This document shows, piece after piece, positions 15,414 through 23,154 of a stretch of 25,741 bases of DNA (positions are counted from its first letter, which is position 1; each line of letters opens with the position of its first letter). The translations under genes were made by a program, and so were the position numbers. This DNA comes from Paramuribaculum sp. (lineage in GTDB: Bacteria > Bacteroidota > Bacteroidia > Bacteroidales > Muribaculaceae). The notes below the pieces were generated by a model. That model saw only the letters and a list, made by a program, of their open reading frames with translations, made no database searches and was not told where the DNA came from. Where the stretch lies: the NCBI GenBank assembly GCA_009775605.1, contig VSPV01000024.1, positions 1-25,741 of the forward strand. Reading direction: 5' to 3'.

Positions 15414-16090
15414 AAAACGCGCTCAAAATACTTTTAGTGGATGATGACTTCCGCAATTCGATGCTTCTCAAGCGCTTTATTGAGGCGGAAGGCTACGAGA
15501 CACTCTATGCCGAAAACGGCAGGGTGGGACTGGAAATGTACCGCAACGAGAATCCCGACCTTATTCTTCTGGACATAAACATGCCGGAAATGGATGGCTT
15601 CGAGATGGCAAGGATTATCCGCGAGACCGACAAGCGGGTGATTATCTTCTTCCTGACCGACCGCACGGATAAGGTTGACCGGCTTCACGGCTTCTCGCTC
15701 AAGGGCAATGACTATATTCCCAAGCCGTTTTATCCCGAGGAGCTGATGGCCAGAATCAGGGAGCGTCTTGACAGCATGATTGTGTCGACCGAAACTGTCT
15801 ATGAAATCGGTCAGACGGTGTTCCGTCCCAATATCTCCACACTGGTATATGCGGGGCAGACTTCGTTGCTGTCGCTGCGCCAGGCCGAGATTCTGACTAT
15901 TCTCGCGGAGAATCTGGGGGCGGTGGTGAGCCGTGATACGATTCTCAACGCTGTGTGGGGCGACGCAAGCTATTCCAACTCCCTGTCGCTGAATGTGCAG
16001 ATCACCTATCTGCGGCGCCTGATTGCCGATCCGTCGGTAAGCATCGTCTCGCTTAAAAAGCGTGGCTATATGCTCGCCGTTACCCCTTGA
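15410..16090 (+). CDS. OmpR/PhoB-type response regulator
   Basis: The gene encodes 226 residues from the ATG at 15410, which forms an ATGA overlap with the kinase stop. An in-frame ATG at 15386 is less likely. Receiver domain at about 5-118: acidic pocket VDDD (10-13), phospho-acceptor Asp55 in LLDINMPEMDG, switch Thr83 in FLTDR and Lys105 in YIPKPF. The winged-helix DNA-binding domain at about 130-226 has the usual LSLRQAEILTILAENLGAVVSRDTIL and ends with VSLKKRGYMLAV. Family members dimerise when phosphorylated and bind tandem direct repeats about 11 bp apart. An array of that type lies just upstream of the kinase gene, so autoregulation and control of the GLPGLI/barrel operon are likely targets (inference). 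Confidence 0.95.
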   Translation: MKNALKILLVDDDFRNSMLLKRFIEAEGYETLYAENGRVGLEMYRNENPDLILLDINMPEMDGFEMARIIRETDKRVIIFFLTDRTDKVDRLHGFSLKGNDYIPKPFYPEELMARIRERLDSMIVSTETVYEIGQTVFRPNISTLVYAGQTSLLSLRQAEILTILAENLGAVVSRDTILNAVWGDASYSNSLSLNVQITYLRRLIADPSVSIVSLKKRGYMLAVTP

Positions 16091-16113
16091 ATTCCATATA
16101 TAGCGAACTCTCA

Positions 16114-16147
16114 TTCTGTCCAAGGCGTTTTCTTATAAAGGACAGGA
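16114..16147 (+). promoter_or_regulatory. Hairpin in front of the start codon of the 73-residue gene
   Basis: TTCTGTCC (16114-16121) can pair with GGACAGGA (16140-16147) in RNA: eight pairs, one of them G-U, with an 18-nt loop. The right arm contains the only purine-rich, ribosome-site-like segment before the ATG at 16149, so the hairpin could hide it. No U-run follows, so it is not a terminator. Confidence 0.4.
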
Positions 16148-16148
16148 T

Positions 16149-16370
16149 ATGAGCACAGCTTTACTTATTATTGGAATTCTGGTGAATATCGTTGGCGCGG
16201 TGGGTCTGTTAGTCAATGCCTTAAAACGTATCCGCACGAGGCGTGACGTTTCAATGCCAGGCTATCGGCGCGAGGAGATTGAGAATGCGATGCGTCGTCG
16301 CCGGTATATATTGCTTGGGTTTATGATTGTAGGACTGATATTCGTGTATCTCAGTACCATAACTTTTTAA
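16149..16370 (+). CDS. Small two-helix membrane protein
   Basis: The gene encodes 73 residues with two hydrophobic helices (about 4-24 and 53-70) joined by a strongly basic loop (KRIRTRR and MRRRRY). By the positive-inside rule this loop faces the cytoplasm and both termini face the periplasm. No enzyme motif is present and I do not recognise a family. It follows the response regulator on the same strand after 58 bp and could share its transcript. Its stop overlaps the 3' end of the convergent helicase gene by four bases. The intact topology and good ATG make it a credible gene. Confidence 0.65.
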   Translation: MSTALLIIGILVNIVGAVGLLVNALKRIRTRRDVSMPGYRREEIENAMRRRRYILLGFMIVGLIFVYLSTITF

Positions 16371-18475
16371 GGACGGTGAGACTCGACAATTCGGATTATT
16401 TCCTCGCCGAAGGCATTGAGCTTCGTTTTTCCTATGCCGTGGATTTGCTTGAGTTCGCTCAGTGTCGACGGGCGTTCGCGCGATATTTCCATGAGGGTTC
16501 GTGTGGAGGCAATCCAGAAGGCCGGTTTGCCTTCGGCTTTTGCCTTTGCGTAGCGCCATGCCGAGAGGGCGTCGAACAGTGCTGAGTCGGCTTGGTTGAG
16601 TTCGGTATCGGCGGTTTCCTGCTTTTTCTCCTTACGCTTATCGGTCGCGGGTTTGGCCAAAACGGCGCGGGCTTTTGCATCAAGGAATCCGGCGGTGGTG
16701 AATCGCTCCGAACCGAATGTGTGCAGCAGCCGGAGTTTGAGACTGAGAGCCTCGTACAGCGTTTCCCGGGCTTCCGTAAGGCGGCGTGTGGTCTCCTTGT
16801 TGTCGGTTTTCGAAGGCGTTTTTTCAAGCAGCGATGTCATCGGCGTGAGCTCTTTCATGAAGTAGGCCGAGGCATCGTTTATTCTCGCGTCCGTTCTCCC
16901 GTCGGTCCCTTCTTTCACCAGCGGAAGGTAGGAGCTGACAAACCGGCAGCTCACGTCTTCTATCTTTCCCGGAACGCCGGAGGCATATTCGCGGTAAAGG
17001 CGCGTCAGTTCGGGATATGTCTTGTAGAGAAATTCTTCTATGATGCGCTGGAGGTCGGCGAACGCGTGAGTGAGCGGCAGCATGTCGAAGAGCTCAGCGA
17101 AGCAATGTGCCCTGAATTCCTTTTCAAGAGTGCCTACGCACGGGTCGCCGGGCTGCAGGGGCGGATTTGCTGTGGCGAAATCCGTCACCTCGGGGTCGTT
17201 GATGATGGCGCGGGGTGATAGTGGCGCATCGAGCACGAGCCCTTCGAGGCTGCGGCAGCGCGAGAGCGCCACGTAGGTCTGCCCGTGGGCGAATGAGTGG
17301 GCGAGGTTGATGATGGCCTTGTCGAAGGTCAGACCCTGGCTTTTGTGAACCGTGATGGCCCAGGCTGTGCGCAGCGGGAACTGGGTGAAGCGACCCTGCA
17401 CCTCCGCCGTTATTTCCGCCGTCTGTTCATTGACGGTATATCTGTTGTTTTCCCAGATGGCGCGTTCCACCTCCACGGTTTCGCCGCTGTCGCCGAGCAG
17501 GCGCACATTCACACAGTCGGGGAGGATGGCTTCAACCGTTCCCATGGAGCCGTTGAAATAGCGGTGCGATGCGTCGTTTCGCAGAAACATCACTCGCGCG
17601 CCCGGCTTCAGCTCCAGGCACTCGTCGGCGGGATAGGAGTATTCGGGAAATTCTCCTTCGGTCGTGGCAATGAGTTTCACCGGCGCTCCGGGCAGCCGGG
17701 CGAGGCGCTGTTCGTTGATGGCGCGCGCGTCGCGGTTGTGAGTCACCAGGCGTATGTAGCCCTCGCGGTCGTCGGGGTTGAAACCTGATATGTAGCGTGA
17801 ATTAAGGGACTGGAGGGTGCGGGCGTCGGCCGAGTTGTCGCGCACGCGGTTCAGGATGTCAAGAAATCCGATATCGGTCTGGCGGTAGCATTTCTCAAGG
17901 TTCACGCTCCGGAAGCCGGCTTTCTGCAGCGCGTGGCTCGAAAAGAAATATGGCGTGGCGTAATGAGGGGAGAGGAGTGCCCAGTCCTCGGGCTTTACCA
18001 CGGGCGCGAGCTGCATCAGGTCGCCGGTAAGAAGCAATTGCACCCCTCCGAAAGGCAATTGGCAGTGGCGGAGACGGCGCAGGGCGTCGTCAACGGCGTC
18101 GAGCAGGTCGGCGCGCACCATGCTCACCTCGTCGATTATCAGCAGGTCGATGCCGCGGATTATCTTGATTTTGTCGCGGGAGAACCGTCCATAGCTTTTC
18201 TGCGCTCCCGCTGCGGTCGTTCCCGGGACGTAGGGCGAAAGCGGCAGCTGGAAGAATGAGTGGATGGTGACTCCTCCGGCGTTGATGGCGGCTATGCCTG
18301 TGGATGCCACCACCACGGCACGTTTCGCTGTGGTGGATGTCAGTTGCCGCAGGAATGTGGTTTTTCCCGTGCCGGCACGCCCGGTCAGGAACACGTTACA
18401 TGATGTGTTTTCAATCAGCCTTCGGGCAAGTTCCATTTCTGGGTTCGGGGTGGACGGTTCCATAGTCATGACCAT
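16367..18475 (-). CDS. PIF1/RecD-like helicase with C-terminal HRDC domain
   Basis: The gene encodes 702 residues from the ATG at 18475. ATGs at 18469 and 18463 are equally possible. The frame's earlier TTG at 18508 lies inside a terminator stem and is rejected. SF1B helicase motifs in order: Walker A GRAGTGKT (32-39), Walker B DEVSMV (115-120), motif III TGDLMQLAPV (150-159), motif V AITVHKSQGLTFDKA and motif VI YVALSRCRSLEGL. The last 75 residues or so form an HRDC domain (FDALSAWRYAKAKAEGKPAF; LKQIHGIGKTKLNAFGEEI), which binds nucleic acid. The middle region (about 430-620) is helical and unassigned. This PIF1-like plus HRDC architecture is common in Bacteroidota and is presumed to unwind DNA during replication or repair. 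It follows the nqr terminator without a visible promoter of its own. Confidence 0.92.
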   Translation of the reverse strand: MVMTMEPSTPNPEMELARRLIENTSCNVFLTGRAGTGKTTFLRQLTSTTAKRAVVVASTGIAAINAGGVTIHSFFQLPLSPYVPGTTAAGAQKSYGRFSRDKIKIIRGIDLLIIDEVSMVRADLLDAVDDALRRLRHCQLPFGGVQLLLTGDLMQLAPVVKPEDWALLSPHYATPYFFSSHALQKAGFRSVNLEKCYRQTDIGFLDILNRVRDNSADARTLQSLNSRYISGFNPDDREGYIRLVTHNRDARAINEQRLARLPGAPVKLIATTEGEFPEYSYPADECLELKPGARVMFLRNDASHRYFNGSMGTVEAILPDCVNVRLLGDSGETVEVERAIWENNRYTVNEQTAEITAEVQGRFTQFPLRTAWAITVHKSQGLTFDKAIINLAHSFAHGQTYVALSRCRSLEGLVLDAPLSPRAIINDPEVTDFATANPPLQPGDPCVGTLEKEFRAHCFAELFDMLPLTHAFADLQRIIEEFLYKTYPELTRLYREYASGVPGKIEDVSCRFVSSYLPLVKEGTDGRTDARINDASAYFMKELTPMTSLLEKTPSKTDNKETTRRLTEARETLYEALSLKLRLLHTFGSERFTTAGFLDAKARAVLAKPATDKRKEKKQETADTELNQADSALFDALSAWRYAKAKAEGKPAFWIASTRTLMEISRERPSTLSELKQIHGIGKTKLNAFGEEIIRIVESHRP

Positions 18476-18484
18476 TGAGGTTTT

Positions 18485-18528
18485 ATATGAAATAAAACGG
18501 CGTGTCAAAATCGGGGTTTTGACACGCC
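18485..18528 (-). terminator. Rho-independent terminator of the nqr operon
   Basis: A perfect 12-bp inverted repeat (GGCGTGTCAAAA at 18499-18510 and TTTTGACACGCC at 18517-18528) has a 6-nt loop. On the minus strand the stem is followed by GTTTTATTTC. It starts 37 bp after the nqrF stop and ends only about 10-25 bp before the helicase start codons. A weaker T-run also follows on the plus strand, but no plus-strand gene ends here. Confidence 0.88.
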
Positions 18529-18565
18529 GCCAGCTGTTTTTTCGGTTCTGAGAAGTTGTTGCCGG

Positions 18566-19870
18566 TTATCCTCCGAAGTTGTCGTAGTGGATGTTTTCGG
18601 GGTCAACGCCGAGGCTGTCGAGCATTTTGTTTACGGCAGCGCTCATCGGGCCGGGACCGCACATGTAGTATTCTATATCCTCGGGGGCGTCGTGGTTTTT
18701 GAGGTAAGTGTCGTAGATTACCTGATGCACGAAGCCCGGAGTGTATTTCACGCCGGCTGCATCTGCCGCGGGATCGGGACGGTCAAGAGCCAGATGGAAG
18801 TGGAAGTTGGGGAACTCTTTCTCAAGCTGCAGGAAGTCCTGGAGATAGAACACTTCGTTGAGGGCACGCGCGCCGTAGAAATAGTGCATTTCGCGGTCGC
18901 GGGTGTTGAGGGTCTTGGTCATGTGCATGATCTGTGCGCGGAGCGGGGCCATACCTGCGCCGCCGCCTATCCACATCATCTCTTTCTTCGAGTCGAAAAT
19001 GGGGTGGAAATCTCCGTAAGGGCCGCTCATGAGCACCTTGTCGCCGGGCTTGAGCGTGAAGATGTAGCTCGATGCGATGCCGGGCATTACGTCCTGGAAA
19101 CCTACCTGGGGTTTCGGTTTGAAAGGCGGTGTGGCTATGCGCACGGTGAGCATGAAGCGGTCGCCCTCGGCGGGATAGTTGGCCATGGAGTAGGCTCGCA
19201 CGGTAGTCTCGTCGTTGCGGCACTTGAGGCTGAACAGTCCGAACTTTTCCCATGCGGGGAGATATTCCGCACCGATGGAGGCCTTGTCGATATCCTTGTC
19301 GTAGTCCATGGTGTAGGGCGGAATCTTTATCTGGGCGTAAGAGCCGGGGATAAAGTCCATGTGTTCTCCCTTGGGAAGGGCCACGATAAATTCCTTGATG
19401 AAGGTCGATACATTGTTGTTCGAAACGACCTCGCACTCATATTCCTTGATGTCGAGCACGGAGGCGGGAACACCGATTTTCATGTCTTCCTTCACTTTCA
19501 CCTGGCATGCGAGGCGCCAGTCATCCTTTATCTGCTTGCGCGAGAAATGCACGGCTTCTGTGGGAAGAATATCGCCACCGCCTTCGAACACCTGCACTTT
19601 GCACTGTCCGCAGCTGCCTTTGCCGCCGCAGGCCGAGGGAAGGAACACGTTGCAGTCTGCCATTGATGCGAGCAGCGATTTGCCCGACTCGGCTTTCACG
19701 TCGGTGTCGTTGTTGATGTTGATGTTTACCTTGCCGGTGTGAACCAGGTAATGCTTGGCTGTAAGAAGCACGGCCACCAGCAGCAGGGTTATGAGCAGGA
19801 AGATGCCCACGCCGGCAAGTATGGTCAGCGACGAGGCCGACATAGCGAGAAATATAACGTTTGTTGCCAT
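18566..19870 (-). CDS. nqrF: Na+-NQR subunit F (NADH-oxidising, FAD and 2Fe-2S)
   Basis: The gene encodes 434 residues, slightly longer than in Vibrio. The N-terminal membrane anchor is at about 15-37. A ferredoxin-like domain carries the 2Fe-2S cysteines Cys81, Cys87, Cys90 (in ACGGKGSCGQC) and Cys122 (RLACQV). The FAD-binding site is marked by RAYSMANYP (224-232). The NAD(H)-binding domain begins with GGGAGMAPLRAQ (301-312) and ends with the usual C-terminal NFGG. The subunit oxidises cytoplasmic NADH and feeds electrons through FAD and the iron-sulfur centre to the membrane flavins, driving Na+ export. It is the last gene of the operon, 4 bp after nqrE, and is followed by a strong terminator. 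Confidence 0.97.
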   Translation of the reverse strand: MATNVIFLAMSASSLTILAGVGIFLLITLLLVAVLLTAKHYLVHTGKVNININNDTDVKAESGKSLLASMADCNVFLPSACGGKGSCGQCKVQVFEGGGDILPTEAVHFSRKQIKDDWRLACQVKVKEDMKIGVPASVLDIKEYECEVVSNNNVSTFIKEFIVALPKGEHMDFIPGSYAQIKIPPYTMDYDKDIDKASIGAEYLPAWEKFGLFSLKCRNDETTVRAYSMANYPAEGDRFMLTVRIATPPFKPKPQVGFQDVMPGIASSYIFTLKPGDKVLMSGPYGDFHPIFDSKKEMMWIGGGAGMAPLRAQIMHMTKTLNTRDREMHYFYGARALNEVFYLQDFLQLEKEFPNFHFHLALDRPDPAADAAGVKYTPGFVHQVIYDTYLKNHDAPEDIEYYMCGPGPMSAAVNKMLDSLGVDPENIHYDNFGG

Positions 19871-19874
19871 GGTT

Positions 19875-20492
19875 TTACAGTTTTATTCCGAGGAAGCTCA
19901 TGAAAGCTATGCCCATGAGGGCGGTGAGAATGAAAGTGATGCCGATGCCGCGGAGCGGACGCGGAATGTTGGAGTAGGTCTGGAGGCGTTCGCGGATTGC
20001 GGCGATGGCCACGATTGCGAGAAGCCAGCCGATGCCCCATCCGGCGCCGGCGCAGAAGGATGTGAACACGCTGTCGAAGCCGCGCTGCTGCATGAACAGC
20101 GAGCCGCCGAGAATGGCGCAGTTCACGGCAATGAGCGGCAGGAATATGCCGAGCGACGAATACAGCGCGGGGCTGTATTTCTCCACGGTCATTTCCACGA
20201 GCTGTGTCATGGATGCTATCACGGCAATGAACATTATGAGCGAGAGGAAGCTGAGGTCAACATCGGCGAACTGCGGGCCCAGCCATGTGAGAGCGCCGGC
20301 CTGAAGCACGTAGGTGTTGAGCAGATAGTTTATGGGGAGGGTGATGCAGAGCATGAATGTCACCGCCACACCCAGTCCGAGAGCTGTCTTTACATTTTTA
20401 GATACCGCCAGAAACGAGCACATGCCCAGGAAGTAGGCGAATATCATATTGTCGACGAAAATCGAGCGTATGAATAGGTTGAGATTCTCCAT
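19875..20492 (-). CDS. nqrE: Na+-NQR subunit E
   Basis: The gene encodes 205 residues, the usual length, with six hydrophobic helices. NqrE and NqrD are homologous membrane subunits with inverted topology that together hold an iron centre in the membrane core. The conserved cysteines are visible as Cys25 (FLGMCSF) and Cys125 (IAVNCAILGG), close to the two iron-ligating cysteines of Vibrio NqrE. The Glu-rich segment LVEMTVEKYSPAL is also typical. It lies 41 bp after nqrD and 4 bp before nqrF. Confidence 0.96.
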   Translation of the reverse strand: MENLNLFIRSIFVDNMIFAYFLGMCSFLAVSKNVKTALGLGVAVTFMLCITLPINYLLNTYVLQAGALTWLGPQFADVDLSFLSLIMFIAVIASMTQLVEMTVEKYSPALYSSLGIFLPLIAVNCAILGGSLFMQQRGFDSVFTSFCAGAGWGIGWLLAIVAIAAIRERLQTYSNIPRPLRGIGITFILTALMGIAFMSFLGIKL

Positions 20493-20533
20493 CTTCAGAT
20501 TTGTTTTTCGTTAGCTTTTTGATTGGTGTGCGG

Positions 20534-21160
20534 TCATTCGTCCTGAAGGTCTTTGTTGATCGAACGGTGAACCCAGATGATGCAGCCCACCACAATAAGA
20601 GCCATGGGCGGGAGAATCATCAGGCCGTTGTTGACATAGCCGTGGTCGTAGCACCACTGGGGTATCACCTGGTAGCCGAGCAGGGTGCCGCTTCCGAGGA
20701 GTTCGCGGAAGAAGCCCACAATCACAAGGATTATGGTGTAGCCGATGCCGTTGCCCACGCCGTCGAGGAAGGAGGGCCAGGGCTTGTTGGCCATGGCGAA
20801 GGCTTCGAGACGGCCCATGAGGATACAGTTGGTGATGATGAGGCCGATGAACACGGAGAGCTGTTTGGACACATCGTAGGTGTAGGCTTTAAGCAGCTGG
20901 TCTACGATTACCACCAGTCCGGCCACAACCACCAGCTGCACTATGATGCGGATGTTGGTGGGGATGGTGTTGCGAATGAGCGATATTATCACGTTGGAGA
21001 AAGCGAGAACCGCAATCACGGAGATGCCCATCACTATGGCCGGCTCGAGTTTGGCGGTCACGGCGAGCACCGAGCAGATGCCGAGCACCTGCACTATCAC
21101 GGGGTTGTTCTTCGAGAAGGGGTTGAAGAAAACCGTTTTCCAGTTTATTTTTTCGGCCAT
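20534..21160 (-). CDS. nqrD: Na+-NQR subunit D
   Basis: The gene encodes 208 residues with six predicted helices. Cys29 (VLGICSVLAV) and Cys112 (LIITNCILMGRLEAFA) match in context the iron-binding cysteines of the Vibrio subunit. The protein pairs with NqrE to carry electrons across the membrane between the 2Fe-2S centre of NqrF and the FMN of NqrC. The start lies 5 bp after the nqrC stop. It has closely related counterparts in RnfE-type subunits, but the operon content fixes it as Nqr. Confidence 0.96.
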   Translation of the reverse strand: MAEKINWKTVFFNPFSKNNPVIVQVLGICSVLAVTAKLEPAIVMGISVIAVLAFSNVIISLIRNTIPTNIRIIVQLVVVAGLVVIVDQLLKAYTYDVSKQLSVFIGLIITNCILMGRLEAFAMANKPWPSFLDGVGNGIGYTIILVIVGFFRELLGSGTLLGYQVIPQWCYDHGYVNNGLMILPPMALIVVGCIIWVHRSINKDLQDE

Positions 21161-21165
21161 GGCGT

Positions 21166-21873
21166 TTATTTGGTTCTAAGGGATTCGAGGAATGATTTAT
21201 ATGGCGAGAGGGAGTTGGAGAGCATTTCGCCCACGCCCTTGCTGGTGACTGTGCCGCCGGAGATGCCGTCAACATAGTCTTCGTCGCCCTGGGGTTTCTG
21301 TCCGGCTTTTACCACTGCTATGGGCAGGAAACGGTCGGCCTTGAACATCTGCTTGCCTTCAAATTGGTTGCTGAAAGCGGGCTTTTCTATCTCGGCGCCG
21401 AGTCCGGGAGTTTCGCCCTGGTGGGCGAAGTAGGCTCCGTAGACGGTCGAGCCGTCGGCGTCAAATGCGATATATCCCCATATCGGGCCCCAGAGGCCTG
21501 CTCCGTAGCAGGGGAGGATGTATTTCACGGCACCGTCGGGCGTCTGGCAGGTAAATACGGGAAGCTCGCGCTTGTCGGCGGGAAGCTTCACCTGGGCTGC
21601 CACATCCACGGTGAAAGCGTCGGCGCCTTCAATTTCCTGGCCGCAGTCGTTGTACACGGCCTGTGAGGTGACGTATTTGTTGAAGTCCTCTACCACCTGT
21701 CCCTTTTCCGGAACGATGCGGGCGGCGGCGAGTATCTGGCGCATCTTGTCGGCGTCGATATTGCTCTGCTGGCGCGAGCGGAGCGACAGGGCCACCGTGG
21801 CGAGGGCCGTGCCCACGATGAGCACGAGTGCCACTATATATATTGTGGTGTATAAGTTGCTTTGCTTGTTCAT
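21166..21873 (-). CDS. nqrC: Na+-NQR subunit C (covalent FMN)
   Basis: The gene encodes 235 residues with one N-terminal membrane helix (about 10-30), then a soluble FMN-binding domain that in the family faces the periplasm. The flavinylation motif is SGGTVTSKG, with Thr208 as the likely phosphoester-linked FMN site. The usual motif is SGAT, and Gly replaces Ala here. HQGETPGLGAEI (151-162) is the characteristic segment of this domain. The FMN must be attached by ApbE, which is not encoded in this window. The gene is 35 bp after nqrB and 5 bp before nqrD. Confidence 0.96.
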   Translation of the reverse strand: MNKQSNLYTTIYIVALVLIVGTALATVALSLRSRQQSNIDADKMRQILAAARIVPEKGQVVEDFNKYVTSQAVYNDCGQEIEGADAFTVDVAAQVKLPADKRELPVFTCQTPDGAVKYILPCYGAGLWGPIWGYIAFDADGSTVYGAYFAHQGETPGLGAEIEKPAFSNQFEGKQMFKADRFLPIAVVKAGQKPQGDEDYVDGISGGTVTSKGVGEMLSNSLSPYKSFLESLRTK

Positions 21874-21908
21874 AGTTTCAACGTTATATATAAATGAGTG
21901 GCACGCGG

Positions 21909-23108
21909 TCAGGCTTTGAGTCGGCGCATGCGGCGGTTAACATTGGCCTGCACCACGCAATAGTCGATGAGGGGTGCGAAGGCGTTCATCAGCAGCACGG
22001 CGAGCATGGCACCCTCGGGATAACCGTTGTTGTAGACGCGGATAAGAATGGCGATTACGCCGGTGAGGAAGCCGTAGACATATTTTCCCACTGTGGTGCG
22101 GGCGGCGGTCACGGGGTCGGTGGCCATGAACACTGCCGCGAAGGCAAAGCCTCCGAACACCAGCTGCTCCACGGGAGAGAGCATTGATGCAGGGTAGGTG
22201 GGTGTCTGGCAGAGGTTGGCTATCCAGCCCATGAACAGACCGCCTGCCACTACCGACAGCATAACACGCCATGAGGCGATGCCGGTGAAGAGCAGTATGG
22301 CGGCTCCTATGAGGATACACAGGGTGGAAGTCTCGCCGAACGAACCGGGAATCAGACCCAGGAATGCGTCCCAGAGCGAGAGGGGGTCGCCTACTATGTT
22401 GGTGAGGTGAAGTTTGTCGCCCACGGTTGTGGCAACCTGTCCCAGCGGTGTGGCTCCGCTCACGCCGTCAGCGAAGTTCACGTGTCCGCCCAGGCCGCAT
22501 ATCGGATTGGCCGAGATGAAGGCGTGGTCGCCGCTCATTGAGGCGGGGTAGGCGAAGAAGAGGAAGGCGCGGGTCACCAGGGCCACGTTGAACACGTTGT
22601 AGCCCGTTCCTCCGAACACTTCCTTGGCGAATATCACTGCGAATGCGGTGGCTACGGCCAGCATCCATATCGGAGTCTCGATGGGGCAGATCAGAGGCAC
22701 GAGTATGCCGGTGACGAGGAAACCTTCCTGGATTTCCTCCTTACGCCACTGAGCCACGACGAATTCTATGCCGAGGCCCACAACGTAAGTGACTATTATG
22801 CGTGGCAGGATTGCCAGAAATCCGTAGGCCATCACTGACCAGAACGGGAACTCTGTCATTCCTGAACCGAGGAAGTTCTGATAGCCGGTGTTGTACATGC
22901 CGAAGAGCAGGCAGGGCATCAGGGCCAGCACCACTATTATCATCACTCGCTTGGAATCGAGGCTGTCGTGGATATGTACGCCCGACGATGAGGTGGATGT
23001 GGGCGTGTAGAGGAAGGTCTCGAAACCGTCGAACACCGAATGGAAGGCGTGAAGCTTGCCGCCGGGCTCGAAGTGAGGCTTTACTCTGTCGAGATATTTG
23101 CGAAGCAT
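21909..23108 (-). CDS. nqrB: Na+-NQR subunit B (covalent FMN, Na+ pathway)
   Basis: The gene encodes 399 residues with about ten transmembrane helices after a soluble N-terminal stretch of about 50 residues. The covalent FMN motif is DGVSGATPLG with Thr220. In the family NqrB also carries riboflavin, forms the quinone site with NqrA and provides the sodium pathway. GGTGYNVFNVALVTRAFLFFAYP is shared with RnfD-like relatives. The gene is 46 bp downstream of nqrA. Confidence 0.97.
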   Translation of the reverse strand: MLRKYLDRVKPHFEPGGKLHAFHSVFDGFETFLYTPTSTSSSGVHIHDSLDSKRVMIIVVLALMPCLLFGMYNTGYQNFLGSGMTEFPFWSVMAYGFLAILPRIIVTYVVGLGIEFVVAQWRKEEIQEGFLVTGILVPLICPIETPIWMLAVATAFAVIFAKEVFGGTGYNVFNVALVTRAFLFFAYPASMSGDHAFISANPICGLGGHVNFADGVSGATPLGQVATTVGDKLHLTNIVGDPLSLWDAFLGLIPGSFGETSTLCILIGAAILLFTGIASWRVMLSVVAGGLFMGWIANLCQTPTYPASMLSPVEQLVFGGFAFAAVFMATDPVTAARTTVGKYVYGFLTGVIAILIRVYNNGYPEGAMLAVLLMNAFAPLIDYCVVQANVNRRMRRLKA

Positions 23109-23154
23109 TGGGTTATTATGGTTGATTGTTTTTTATAATCGGTGATAGTGACGT

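Noticed and set aside
18476..18508. TTG start of the helicase frame at 18508
   Set aside because: It lies inside the 12-bp stem of the nqr terminator. ATG codons at 18475, 18469 and 18463 are better.
18587..19666. 359-residue plus-strand open frame opposite nqrF
   Set aside because: The translation is His/Gly/Val-rich without domains and lies opposite a fully conserved NqrF. The same applies to long frames opposite nqrD (20501-21277) and nqrA (23758-24528).
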